A program made the translations under genes and the position numbers. This document shows, piece by piece, positions 1 through 5,671 of a DNA stretch of 5,706 nucleotides. The notes beneath the pieces are model-generated. The model saw only the letters and a program-made list of their open reading frames with translations, was not told where the DNA came from and ran no database searches. Positions within the stretch are counted from its first letter, which is position 1, and the number at the start of each line of letters is the position of its first letter. Source of the DNA: Desulfamplus sp. (GTDB taxonomy: Bacteria; Desulfobacterota; Desulfobacteria; Desulfobacterales; Desulfobacteraceae); assembly GCA_015233755.1 (NCBI GenBank), contig JADFXA010000151.1, positions 1 through 5,706 on the forward strand, written 5' to 3'.

Positions 1-448
1 TTTCGCCCTCGCCACTTTCAAAATAGTGAACTCCATGAAGGTTTAGAGATGTAAATACAATATTATCATATTCAAAGAATTTTAGTGATTCTATTTTATA
101 TTTATTTAATATATTTTCTTTTAATTCATCAAGATATGCAATACTTTCGTCAGCATATCTTGTGCAGTCAATAGTAAGAAAATTTATATCAATATCAATA
201 TTTTTTTCATAAATTTCTATAGAATTATTATATTGAAAATCAATTTCCTTAAGAAGAGAAATTTGTCTAACAGCATCAACCCCTTTCATTCCAAGAAAAT
301 CTGCGTAGACAACATCACCATTCTCAAATCCAATTCTTCCACACAGACTACCTCTCATAGAAAATTCCAATGCACCTGTATTATTGTCATTGGAGCAGAT
401 TTGAAGCAGACTGCCAAGCGAAAAAGTTTTAAGGGTTCCATTCAACAT
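1..448 (-). CDS. DUF4388/PATAN-domain protein, N-terminal part (3' end beyond left edge)
   Basis: This open frame has no stop before the window edge, so only the first 149 codons are visible. The protein begins MLNGTLKTFSLGSLLQICSN and continues through TGALEFS, GRIGFENGDVVYADF and GMKGVDAVRQI. That is the usual layout of the DUF4388/PATAN domain: an opening 'L.G.L..fsl.dLLQ' helix, a 'tG.L.f' strand, 'G.i.f.nG.vv.A' and a following 'G..A...i' helix. PATAN domains are adaptor modules found in response regulators and in proteins tied to GTPases or type IV pilus motors. About residues 80-149 are an acidic, less recognisable segment. The start is the first ATG after an in-frame TGA; the ribosome site is weak (AAGG about 12 nt upstream). 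It is the last gene of the minus-strand block, 118 bp after the CheW-like gene. The family call is fairly firm; its partner and output are unknown. Confidence 0.8.
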   Translation of the reverse strand, partial: MLNGTLKTFSLGSLLQICSNDNNTGALEFSMRGSLCGRIGFENGDVVYADFLGMKGVDAVRQISLLKEIDFQYNNSIEIYEKNIDIDINFLTIDCTRYADESIAYLDELKENILNKYKIESLKFFEYDNIVFTSLNLHGVHYFESGEGE

Positions 449-486
449 AAATCTTCAATACCTTATTCCTATTACTACTTTAATTA

Positions 487-492
487 ATTATA
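487..492 (-). promoter_or_regulatory. Candidate -10 element before the PATAN gene
   Basis: The minus strand reads TATAAT here, a perfect sigma70 -10 hexamer, about 40 nt upstream of the PATAN gene ATG at 448. The best -35 at 17 nt spacing is poor (TTAAGT, 3 of 6 matches). In such AT-rich DNA a chance match is quite possible. If real, it would allow the last gene to be transcribed apart from the upstream four. Confidence 0.3.
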
Positions 493-566
493 ACTAACAA
501 TTACGGAAAACTTAAAATCATGAACTACTACCTTAAAAGAAACTTGGTGATATAAGATAGTTAGTT

Positions 567-1736
567 CTATTTAATAATTTTATATTGCCCCTCAACAGTT
601 TTTACATAATCCCCCAATTCTTGACCATCTACTGGTTCGGCATAAACAATATAATCAACAAAAATAATTTTATAATCATCTTCCTTAGCTACTATTACAG
701 CAAAACGTTTATCCTCTTGATTTGTTAGTGTAGCATTAAGGTTATTAAAGGAGCGTTTCTTATCAATCTGAATATTGCTAACCTTTCTCAGTACAGAGAA
801 TCCTCTCGCAAAGCCTACAAGTTTATTGTATGGAATAGTTGGCATTTTCAAAATTTTTTCAGACACGGGCTTATCACTTTTAAGAATTTCAGCAACATTG
901 CCGTATGTTATAGCACATTGTTGTTGATCTATCTCAACAAGTAAAAAAGAAGATGTTGCACTTGTAAGCTTGACTTCATCAGAGGAAGTATGAGGCTTTT
1001 CAACATTCCCAGACCATTCTTGGTTTGAAGTTAAACTGGCTTCTTGACGTTCAGTTGCCGTGGCTTCAACCACATTGTCGGCAGATCCTATTTGACGAGA
1101 AAGAGGTTGTGCTACCACCTTACGTTGCGCTTGCTCAGGTTGAGGCACTTTATCAGTTTGTGAAATTCTATTCTGTAAAGCACGATTATGCTGTAAATTT
1201 GCCAAAGATTGATTTGATTGTCTAATCTGATTTACCTGTTGAGCTAAATTTGCTTGCTGAACTTGATTTGCCTGTTGAGCCAAATTTGTTTGTTGAACCT
1301 CTTCCCTCATCCTTCCAGAGTTTGCTTCAATTTTATTTAAACTTCTCTGGTTTTCTTCTATTTTTATATTGATCTCATAAAGTTGCTTATGGATAATTTT
1401 TTCAACGTAGGTCTGAATAACACTCAAATTGAATGCTTTAGTATGTTCAATATAATCACTGTCAGAAAGAATTTTATCTAAATATTTGCTTTTAGTTGTT
1501 TTATGAATTGATGTATCGGAAAAAAAATCCGCTTCTTCAAGAATTGTCAAAGCTAAACTCTTAATAGCTTCATTAGTTTCAAAACAACTGATAATATTAT
1601 TTAAAACTGTCAGAAATTTTTTATCAAATGCGTCTTCAACTGAAATTGAGTCTGCATATTTTTTTACTTCCTGAATACCTGACATATTATCAACAAGATA
1701 AGGGGAGAGAATATTACGAAATAATTGATAATCCAT
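567..1736 (-). CDS. Hypothetical protein with Gln/Asn-rich repeat segment and CheW-like C-terminus
   Basis: This 389-residue soluble protein has no signal peptide or membrane segment. Residues 1-125 look all-helical. Residues 126-195 are a Gln/Asn-rich, probably coiled-coil stretch containing a duplicated 12-residue unit (148-159 and 160-171, pattern QQxNLAQQxNQ). Residues 196-260 are a polar linker. Residues 262-370 alternate strands and loops: FLLVEID, a conserved-looking VAEILK, KMPTIPYNKLVGFARG, then RFAVIVAKEDDYKIIFVDYI. That order resembles a CheW fold ('f.v....yAl....V.evl', 'lP..p..v.G....rG', 'v.v......gllvD.v'), but the match is by eye and weak, so 'CheW-like scaffold' is only a suggestion. 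The start ATG has GGTGAT a few bases upstream. It lies between the GTPase gene (118 bp upstream) and the PATAN gene (118 bp downstream), which suggests a scaffold or effector for the GTPase module. Confidence 0.75.
   Translation of the reverse strand: MDYQLFRNILSPYLVDNMSGIQEVKKYADSISVEDAFDKKFLTVLNNIISCFETNEAIKSLALTILEEADFFSDTSIHKTTKSKYLDKILSDSDYIEHTKAFNLSVIQTYVEKIIHKQLYEINIKIEENQRSLNKIEANSGRMREEVQQTNLAQQANQVQQANLAQQVNQIRQSNQSLANLQHNRALQNRISQTDKVPQPEQAQRKVVAQPLSRQIGSADNVVEATATERQEASLTSNQEWSGNVEKPHTSSDEVKLTSATSSFLLVEIDQQQCAITYGNVAEILKSDKPVSEKILKMPTIPYNKLVGFARGFSVLRKVSNIQIDKKRSFNNLNATLTNQEDKRFAVIVAKEDDYKIIFVDYIVYAEPVDGQELGDYVKTVEGQYKIIK
1229..1300. repeat. Tandem 36-bp coding repeat, two copies
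   Basis: Units 1229-1264 and 1265-1300 match at 31 of 36 positions. Being a multiple of three, the duplication keeps frame and encodes the two QQxNLAQQxNQ-type units of the Gln/Asn-rich protein. A decayed third unit may lie just left of 1229, where the protein reads RQSNQSLANLQ. Most differences are silent or conservative, suggesting a fairly old duplication kept under selection for a Gln/Asn-rich helix. Confidence 0.8.
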
Positions 1737-1770
1737 ACATCACCGTAATCTCTTTAGAAATGAAATAATA

Positions 1771-1793
1771 AGACCATTAAGCAATTAAGGTCT
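1771..1793 (-). other. Intergenic hairpin between GTPase and CheW-like genes
   Basis: On the minus strand AGACCTTAA pairs with TTAATGGTCT across a 4-nt loop (TTGC), giving nine pairs with one bulged T. It lies 61 bp after the GTPase stop and about 35 bp before the next start codon. The downstream side is T-rich (TATTATTTC) but not a clean T-run, and the stem is mostly A-T. It could be a weak terminator, an RNA processing or stability element, or chance. Confidence 0.35.
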
Positions 1794-1854
1794 GGAATTT
1801 TATAGCAGGAATTTTAATTTAATCATACTTCAAATGGTAAGAAAGCTAAGCTTT

Positions 1855-2493
1855 TTAGTTTCCCATTTTATGTTTGTTTAAAATCGTCTTCTCAATAACA
1901 GACTTCACAGTCTCTTTTGAGATATAATTTACAGTTTTAAGTACATTCATTCCATTTGTAGCGCTTGCTGGAAAAGATTGCACTTTTAGTTCTGCATTTA
2001 AAAGTCGTTCCATATCCTCTATTGGTGAAAGAGGTATCATTTTCTCGTCAATATCTCGTTTATTCCATTGAAAAATTAACTTAACATCAGAAAGGCTCTG
2101 CTTATGATATAGTAGATTGCTTTTAAGATTTTCAAAGGATTCAAGATTAGCATCTTGACGTGATGTTAGAGAATCTGCAACAAAAACAAGGCCATCAACA
2201 CCTTTGAGAACTAATCTGCGAGTTGCCTCATATTTTACCTGCCCCGGTGTTGTGTATAGCTTTAGTTTTAAGTCAAATCCATTTATTTTTCCGAGGCTGA
2301 CTGGAAAAAAATCAAAGAAGAGTGTTCTGTCGCCCTTTGTGTCTATGGATACTAAATTGCTTATTTGCTGATTTCTGTTTTGTTGTAGCTTGTTATGAAT
2401 AAATTCAAGGTTGGTGGTCTTTCCACTTCTGCCTGGACCATAATAAACAATTTTAATCTGTATTGTTTTGTCTTTCAAATTTACGATAGCCAT
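1855..2493 (-). CDS. MglA-like small Ras-superfamily GTPase
   Basis: This 212-residue protein carries every G motif of the bacterial MglA family. They are the P-loop GPGRSGKTT (19-27), a switch I region ending DRTLFFDFFP (55-64), TPGQ (82-85), NKRD (144-147) and SAT (177-179). The opening MAIVNLKDKTIQIKIVYYGPG and the block LVLKGVDGLVFVADS (94-108) align well with Myxococcus MglA. R56 sits where MglA has its intrinsic arginine finger (R53), and Q85 where it has the catalytic glutamine (Q82), so hydrolysis is probably intact. MglA cycles between GTP and GDP to mark the cell pole and direct gliding or type IV pilus motility; its GAP is the Roadblock protein MglB. The Roadblock gene just upstream fits that pairing. 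I chose ATG 2493 because it matches the family N-terminus and has GGA about 9 nt upstream; a TTG at 2511 would add six non-conserved residues. The target process cannot be told from this window. Confidence 0.93.
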   Translation of the reverse strand: MAIVNLKDKTIQIKIVYYGPGRSGKTTNLEFIHNKLQQNRNQQISNLVSIDTKGDRTLFFDFFPVSLGKINGFDLKLKLYTTPGQVKYEATRRLVLKGVDGLVFVADSLTSRQDANLESFENLKSNLLYHKQSLSDVKLIFQWNKRDIDEKMIPLSPIEDMERLLNAELKVQSFPASATNGMNVLKTVNYISKETVKSVIEKTILNKHKMGN

Positions 2494-2576
2494 TATAAAA
2501 ATCCAATGCAAGCGGTTCTTAAATATTGTTCATCCCTTTCAACACGATTATTCTATCATCACTATTGTCAAGCAAC

Positions 2577-2596
2577 AGGAGAAACTAAAATCTCCT
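2577..2596 (-). other. Short intercistronic inverted repeat after the Roadblock gene
   Basis: AGGAGA (2577-2582) and TCTCCT (2591-2596) form a 6-bp stem with an 8-nt loop, starting 5 nt past the Roadblock stop codon. On the minus strand it is not followed by a T-run, so it is not a standard terminator. It may mark mRNA processing or protect the Roadblock message end, or be chance. Confidence 0.3.
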
Positions 2597-2601
2597 ATCT
2601 T

Positions 2602-2988
2602 TTAACTTCCAATTATAGAGACGATTTTTTGTTGCAAACTATTTATTTTAAGCCTTAGAAGACCTAAAGAAAGAAAAGGTTTGAAAAGAACAATCATAAG
2701 AATATCTTGTGTTATTTTTGCAAAATGGACATTTTCGTTATTTCCCCTATGAAAAAGTAATGAAAAGTTATCTTCCTTTATAAGATTAGCGATCTCTTTT
2801 GTAGTTGCATAATTTGCAGCAGAAAGTGCTGCGAGAGTATCGACATCAAAATCCTCTTCACCAGCTGTAAAAAGGGGGTTGCCTCCCATATCAGTTATCA
2901 ATGCATAGGTTGCACCGGATTCCTCAATAAAATCCTGCAGAATTTTTTCAACCTTGGTTACAGTATCTTCTCTTATTACAGTATTCAT
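2602..2988 (-). CDS. Roadblock/LC7-domain protein, MglB-like candidate GTPase partner
   Basis: This 128-residue protein is the size of a single Roadblock/LC7 domain. The pattern fits: an N-terminal helix (10-22), strand ATYALITDMGGNPLFTAG (26-43), a central helix starting DVDTLAALSAANYATTKEI (48-66), strands FSLLFHRG (75-82), NVHFAKI (86-92) and DILMIVLF (95-102), then a C-terminal helix (107-124). Roadblock proteins dimerise and bind small GTPases; MglB does so as the MglA GAP. The MglA-like gene follows after 108 bp, so a GAP or platform role is likely, but GAP activity cannot be read from sequence. The ATG has a strong AGAGGA site 5 nt upstream, at 2994-2999 on the minus strand, which fixes the start. 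Confidence 0.92.
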   Translation of the reverse strand: MNTVIREDTVTKVEKILQDFIEESGATYALITDMGGNPLFTAGEEDFDVDTLAALSAANYATTKEIANLIKEDNFSLLFHRGNNENVHFAKITQDILMIVLFKPFLSLGLLRLKINSLQQKIVSIIGS

Positions 2989-3020
2989 GTCGATCCTCTA
3001 TATAGTCTATCAAGTAAACA

Positions 3021-3040
3021 ACAATACAAAACAATACAAA
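3021..3040. repeat. Tandem 10-bp repeat upstream of the Roadblock gene
   Basis: ACAATACAAA occurs twice in direct tandem (TTTGTATTGT on the minus strand), in the 84-bp gap between the HAMP protein stop and the Roadblock start. One-turn spacing could suit a dimeric regulator, but a simple AT-rich slippage repeat is equally likely. No convincing promoter hexamer pair was found beside it. Confidence 0.5.
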
Positions 3041-3072
3041 AAAATATATATCCAAAAATAATCAGTTAAAAA

Positions 3073-4053
3073 CTATCTTTTTCTTAGCTGTTTTATCGCA
3101 AATGCCATACTAACTTTCATTCTTGCAAAGGCATCTGCTAAAACGCCAATTTCATCTTTTGATTCTATAGGAATTTCAAGCTCAAGATTACCAACACTTA
3201 TTTTGTTCGCAATATCTGTCAACCTACGTATTGGATTAAGAATCATCTGGTTAAGAACCACAGATGCGGTAAGGGATACAGCAACAATAAGAAGGAGAGC
3301 TGTAAATATAAGTTTATACATTGATTTATTAAACTGCTCTAAGAAGAAAGCTGATGATAAATATACCTCAACGCTACCTATCTTATTGGAATCTTTAATA
3401 ATACTTTCATCTGCTTTTATATAGCTTCCCTCAATTGAAGAGTTGTTTGATGTCAAATTCCAATCTTTATCCCTTTTGTAGCCGAGATAAACGACTTTAC
3501 CGCTGCGGTCAATCAAATTAATAGAATAGATGTTATTATCCATCATCTCAGATTTAAGCGATTCTTGCAGTATTTCATCATCAAGTGACCAAAATGCTTC
3601 AACAAGGTAAACAGAAAGCCTTTTCGCAACAACCTTAGAGGATTTTTGAAGCTCACTCTCCATTTTTTGTTTCTCTGTGATATATGTAACCGCAGCAAAT
3701 ATACTCATAATAACTATAATTAATGGTATTAGAACAGCGTTTACCTTGATCTGAAGACGATTTGTCCAAGTTACCTGAATTATATCACGGCCAAATTGAC
3801 CGGCCTGTGTTTTAGAAGAAGGTTCTGATGTTGGTTGTAGATTCGAGGCTTGAGATGTAGAAGAGTTAGGATTAGGATTTAATGTTGGAATTTCTGGCTT
3901 TTGAATTTTACCTTGATCTTGTATATTAAGATATGGATCAAGAGGATTAGTATAGCCACAGCTTTTGCAGGTAAATTTCGCATTTCCCGATTTTATTATC
4001 TTAGGATCAAATTTATAATTTTTCCCGCACGAACCACATGAAATACTAATCAT
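3073..4053 (-). CDS. Zinc-ribbon, two-TM HAMP membrane sensor without output domain
   Basis: The 326-residue protein opens with an MJ0042-type zinc ribbon: C6xxC9 and C29xxC32, reading CGSCG and CKSCG, with 19 residues between pairs. A Pro/Ser/Asn/Gln-rich linker follows (about 45-88). TM1 spans about 103-124 and TM2 about 246-270. The loop between them (about 125-245) should be extracytoplasmic. It contains AKRLSVYLVEAFWSLDDEIL (143-162) and NIYSINLIDRSGKVVYLG (174-191), resembling PAS/Cache-like sensor regions of HAMP-containing kinases and chemoreceptors. Residues 271-320 are a HAMP domain: NPIRRLTDIANKISVGNLE, then KDEIGVLADAFARM, including the DExG motif (D300-G303). The protein stops there, with no kinase, cyclase or methyl-accepting domain. 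It probably signals through partners, with the downstream Roadblock and GTPase the obvious candidates. The ATG follows a strong AAGGAG site by 8 nt. It is the first gene of the minus-strand block. Confidence 0.88.
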   Translation of the reverse strand: MISISCGSCGKNYKFDPKIIKSGNAKFTCKSCGYTNPLDPYLNIQDQGKIQKPEIPTLNPNPNSSTSQASNLQPTSEPSSKTQAGQFGRDIIQVTWTNRLQIKVNAVLIPLIIVIMSIFAAVTYITEKQKMESELQKSSKVVAKRLSVYLVEAFWSLDDEILQESLKSEMMDNNIYSINLIDRSGKVVYLGYKRDKDWNLTSNNSSIEGSYIKADESIIKDSNKIGSVEVYLSSAFFLEQFNKSMYKLIFTALLLIVAVSLTASVVLNQMILNPIRRLTDIANKISVGNLELEIPIESKDEIGVLADAFARMKVSMAFAIKQLRKR

Positions 4054-4249
4054 ACCTGTATCTCCTTAGTTTAATTTTCTATAAAATATATTTACCATAA
4101 ATAATCGAGAGGAACGCGATGGACAATCAAAGTCAATATATACTTTTTGCTCATTTAAGAATAGTGTGAATATTTGCTATCAAAACTCCTAATCATTGTC
4201 AATAACAAAATCAGCAATTCTAATTTTGGAGCTTAGATAGTTATGGCAC
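4054..4249 (-). promoter_or_regulatory. Leader and probable promoter region of the signalling operon
   Basis: No gene is visible here. On the minus strand AAGGAG (4062-4067) is the ribosome site of the HAMP protein. A perfect -35 TTGACA lies at 4197-4202, followed after 17 nt by a poor -10 TAGCAA (4174-4179); this is the best sigma70-like pair I found and would give a leader of roughly 115 nt. A TTGACT also occurs near 4133 but has no good -10 partner. I saw no sigma54 site or riboswitch. The right boundary is set by the probable IS end at 4250, so upstream operator sequence may have been displaced by that insertion. Confidence 0.4.
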
Positions 4250-5448
4250 CAGGGTAAATGCACTTAAAAGATACTTATTGATAAAATTAAAACTTTTCTA
4301 AATATCATAATTCTGGTATCAAGGCCGGTCTAATCAACCTATACCGGAGAACTTGAACAAATGACTACGCTGTTATCTGAATTTGCACAAATACCTGATC
4401 CCAGAATTGACAGAAACAAACGACACAAGCTATTGGATATAGTGATAATAACCACATGTGCTTCCATATGTGGTGCTAATACATGGGAAGACATTGAATG
4501 TTATGGTCATTCAAAATATAACTGGTTGAAAACATTCCTTGAGCTGCCGAACGGCATCCCGTCCAATGATACATTCAGGAGAGTGTTCATTCTCCTTTCC
4601 CCTGATGCATTTAGAAATTGTTTTATTAATTGGGTTGAATCAATAAAGGAGTTGTTACCCAATAATGTTGTCTCCATTGATGGTAAAACGCTTAGAGGTT
4701 CGCATAACAAAAAAGATGGCAAATCTGGAATCCATATGGTGAGTGCATGGGCATCAGATATGAATATGGTGCTGGGGCAACTGAAAACTGAAGAGAAATC
4801 AAATGAAATAACTGCGATTCCTGAATTACTTGACCTTCTTGATATTTCAGGATGTATCGTAACTATTGACGCTATGGGATGTCAGAAGAGAATTGCAGCA
4901 AAAATCATAGATAAAGGTGCTGAGTATGTGCTGGCTTTAAAGAAAAATCAAAGCACATTATACAATGATGTAGAGCTTTTTTTCCAGGATGCTAAAGGCA
5001 CTGACTTTAAAGAGATAACAAATAGTTACTATGAAACCACAGATGGTGATCATGGCCGTGTTGAAATAAGACGCCACTGGCTTGTTTCTGACATAGATTG
5101 GCTGGATGCCAAGCCCTTATGGAAAGGATTAAACTGCATAGGGATGGTAGAAAGAGAACGCCATATAAATGATAAAGTCACAAGTGAGACAAGTTATTAT
5201 ATTTTAAGCTGTCAATGTGATGGAAAAGTGTTTGCTGAGTCCGTACGAAAGCATTGGGGGATTGAAAACAAGCTGCATTGGAGCCTGGACGTCTCTTTCA
5301 GAGAGGACGAATGCCGGAAAAGAACTGGTAATTCCGCAGAAAATTTTGCTATGGTACGTCATATAGCACTAAACCTTCTGAAACAGGAAAACAGTTTGAA
5401 AAAGAGCATAAATACAAAGCGCCTTAAGGCTGGATGGGATGATACTTA
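4250..5448 (+). mobile_element. ISAs1-family insertion sequence, right end interrupted
   Basis: The element is defined by its transposase and by a candidate left terminal repeat beginning CAGGGTAAATGCAC at 4250, which resembles the CAGGG-type ends I recall for this family. About 110 bp of leader separates that end from the transposase start. The right terminal repeat is absent because the gene runs into an IS630-like element at TA 5447-5448; the missing part may lie beyond the window. Without it, the target-site duplication cannot be checked. The exact left boundary is a by-eye call. Confidence 0.65.
4325..4347 (+). other. Inverted repeat ahead of the ISAs1 transposase start
   Basis: CCGGT (4325-4329) pairs with ACCGG (4343-4347), and a competing pair GGTAT (4315-4319) with ATACC (4341-4345) overlaps it. 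The right arm covers the start of the likely ribosome site GGAG (4346-4349), 11 nt before the ATG. Many insertion sequences damp translation from outside transcripts with such a structure; whether this one does is inference. Confidence 0.35.
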
Positions 5449-5506
5449 TACTGCAAGCGGTCATAAATTGAGTTTTTATATTCTCATTTTTGCTTTGATT
5501 TGTTAA
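4361..5506 (+). CDS. ISAs1-family transposase with replaced C-terminal tail
   Basis: This 381-residue DDE transposase catalyses cut-and-paste movement of the ISAs1 element. Residues 1-95 match the family's N-terminal associated domain (FAQIPDPR, KHKLLDI-like RHKLLDI, WEDIECYG, PSNDTFRRVF). The catalytic triad is visible as D107 (SIDGKT), D170 (TIDAMG) and E302 (HWGIENKLHWSLDV), with the usual NFAMVRHIALNLLK (328-341) and KAGWDD (356-361) near the end. After T362 the reading frame enters the left end of an IS630-like element, so about 19 foreign hydrophobic residues (363-381) replace the normal last residues, which in relatives are a short 'YLLKVL'-type tail. The catalytic core is intact, but function is doubtful because the tail is changed and the right IS end is separated. 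The ATG has GGAG about 11 nt upstream. Identity is firm. Confidence 0.93.
   Translation: MTTLLSEFAQIPDPRIDRNKRHKLLDIVIITTCASICGANTWEDIECYGHSKYNWLKTFLELPNGIPSNDTFRRVFILLSPDAFRNCFINWVESIKELLPNNVVSIDGKTLRGSHNKKDGKSGIHMVSAWASDMNMVLGQLKTEEKSNEITAIPELLDLLDISGCIVTIDAMGCQKRIAAKIIDKGAEYVLALKKNQSTLYNDVELFFQDAKGTDFKEITNSYYETTDGDHGRVEIRRHWLVSDIDWLDAKPLWKGLNCIGMVERERHINDKVTSETSYYILSCQCDGKVFAESVRKHWGIENKLHWSLDVSFREDECRKRTGNSAENFAMVRHIALNLLKQENSLKKSINTKRLKAGWDDTYTASGHKLSFYILIFALIC
5447..5501. repeat. Direct repeat, copy 1: IS630-like left end at a TA target
   Basis: This 55-bp stretch is identical to 5652-5706. It starts with TA (5447-5448, the presumed target dinucleotide), then TACTGCAAGCGG and an AT-rich leader. 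The match could be longer, since the second copy reaches the window edge. In copy 1 the repeat breaks into the ISAs1 transposase codons for GWDDTY. Confidence 0.95.
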
Positions 5507-5653
5507 TGTGTGTTTATGACAATAGAACTTGAATTCACACCAGAAATAATAGAAGAGATAAACTATGAACGTTACCATCATCCTGTTCCGCTGGTACAGC
5601 GAAGGATGGAAGTTCTATGGCTAAAAAGCAATGGTCTTTCTCATTCGCTGATA
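5449..5653 (+). mobile_element. IS630-family element, left 205 bp, interrupted by a second copy
   Basis: The segment holds a left end starting TACTGCAAGCGG, about 67 bp of leader, and the first 46 codons of an IS630-type transposase. IS630/Tc1-mariner elements insert at TA and duplicate it; here the preceding TA (5447-5448) interrupts the ISAs1 gene. The rest of the element should reappear beyond the window, after the inner insertion. Without the right end the terminal inverted repeat cannot be confirmed. Confidence 0.7.
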
Positions 5654-5671
5654 TACTGCAAGCGGTCATAA
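5516..5671 (+). pseudogene. IS630-family transposase, N-terminal fragment truncated by insertion
   Basis: The frame encodes MTIELEFTPEIIEE, then YERYHHPVPLVQRRMEVLWL and KSNGLSHSLI, the start of the helix-turn-helix DNA-binding domain typical of IS630-family transposases, whose relatives carry 'RYHHPhp.VQ.RMe.LWLKS.GL.h..Ia'. After I46 (ending at 5653) the normal continuation is lost: the frame enters the repeated IS left end, adds five unrelated residues and stops at TAA 5669-5671. A full protein of this family is several hundred residues, so this 51-residue product lacks the whole DDE catalytic domain. An in-frame GTG at 5510 is an alternative start. The recognition is confident; the cause of truncation, insertion at TA, is inferred. 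Confidence 0.82.

Noticed and set aside
233..487. 84-codon plus-strand open frame
   Set aside because: It lies antisense to the PATAN coding sequence and has low-complexity composition and no recognisable domain.
1025..1225. 66-codon plus-strand open frame
   Set aside because: Antisense to the Gln-rich linker region, where biased codons open the other strand.
2494..2511. TTG start extending the GTPase by six residues
   Set aside because: The extra residues (MHWIFI) are not part of the conserved MglA N-terminus, and ATG 2493 matches family length and has a plausible GGA site.
2540..2572. Minus-strand TTGACA as a promoter for the GTPase gene
   Set aside because: The -35 is perfect but no acceptable -10 occurs at 16-18 nt; the best is TAATCG at 15 nt.
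2395..2658. 87-codon plus-strand open frame
   Set aside because: It overlaps both the GTPase and Roadblock genes on the opposite strand and resembles no family.
3203..3424. 73-codon plus-strand open frame
   Set aside because: Antisense to the HAMP and TM2 region of a clear gene; no independent support.
4507..4722. 71-codon minus-strand open frame
   Set aside because: Antisense inside the ISAs1 transposase, with no domain.
5369..5581. 70-codon minus-strand open frame
   Set aside because: It spans the junction between two insertion sequences, so it is a by-product of the insertion.
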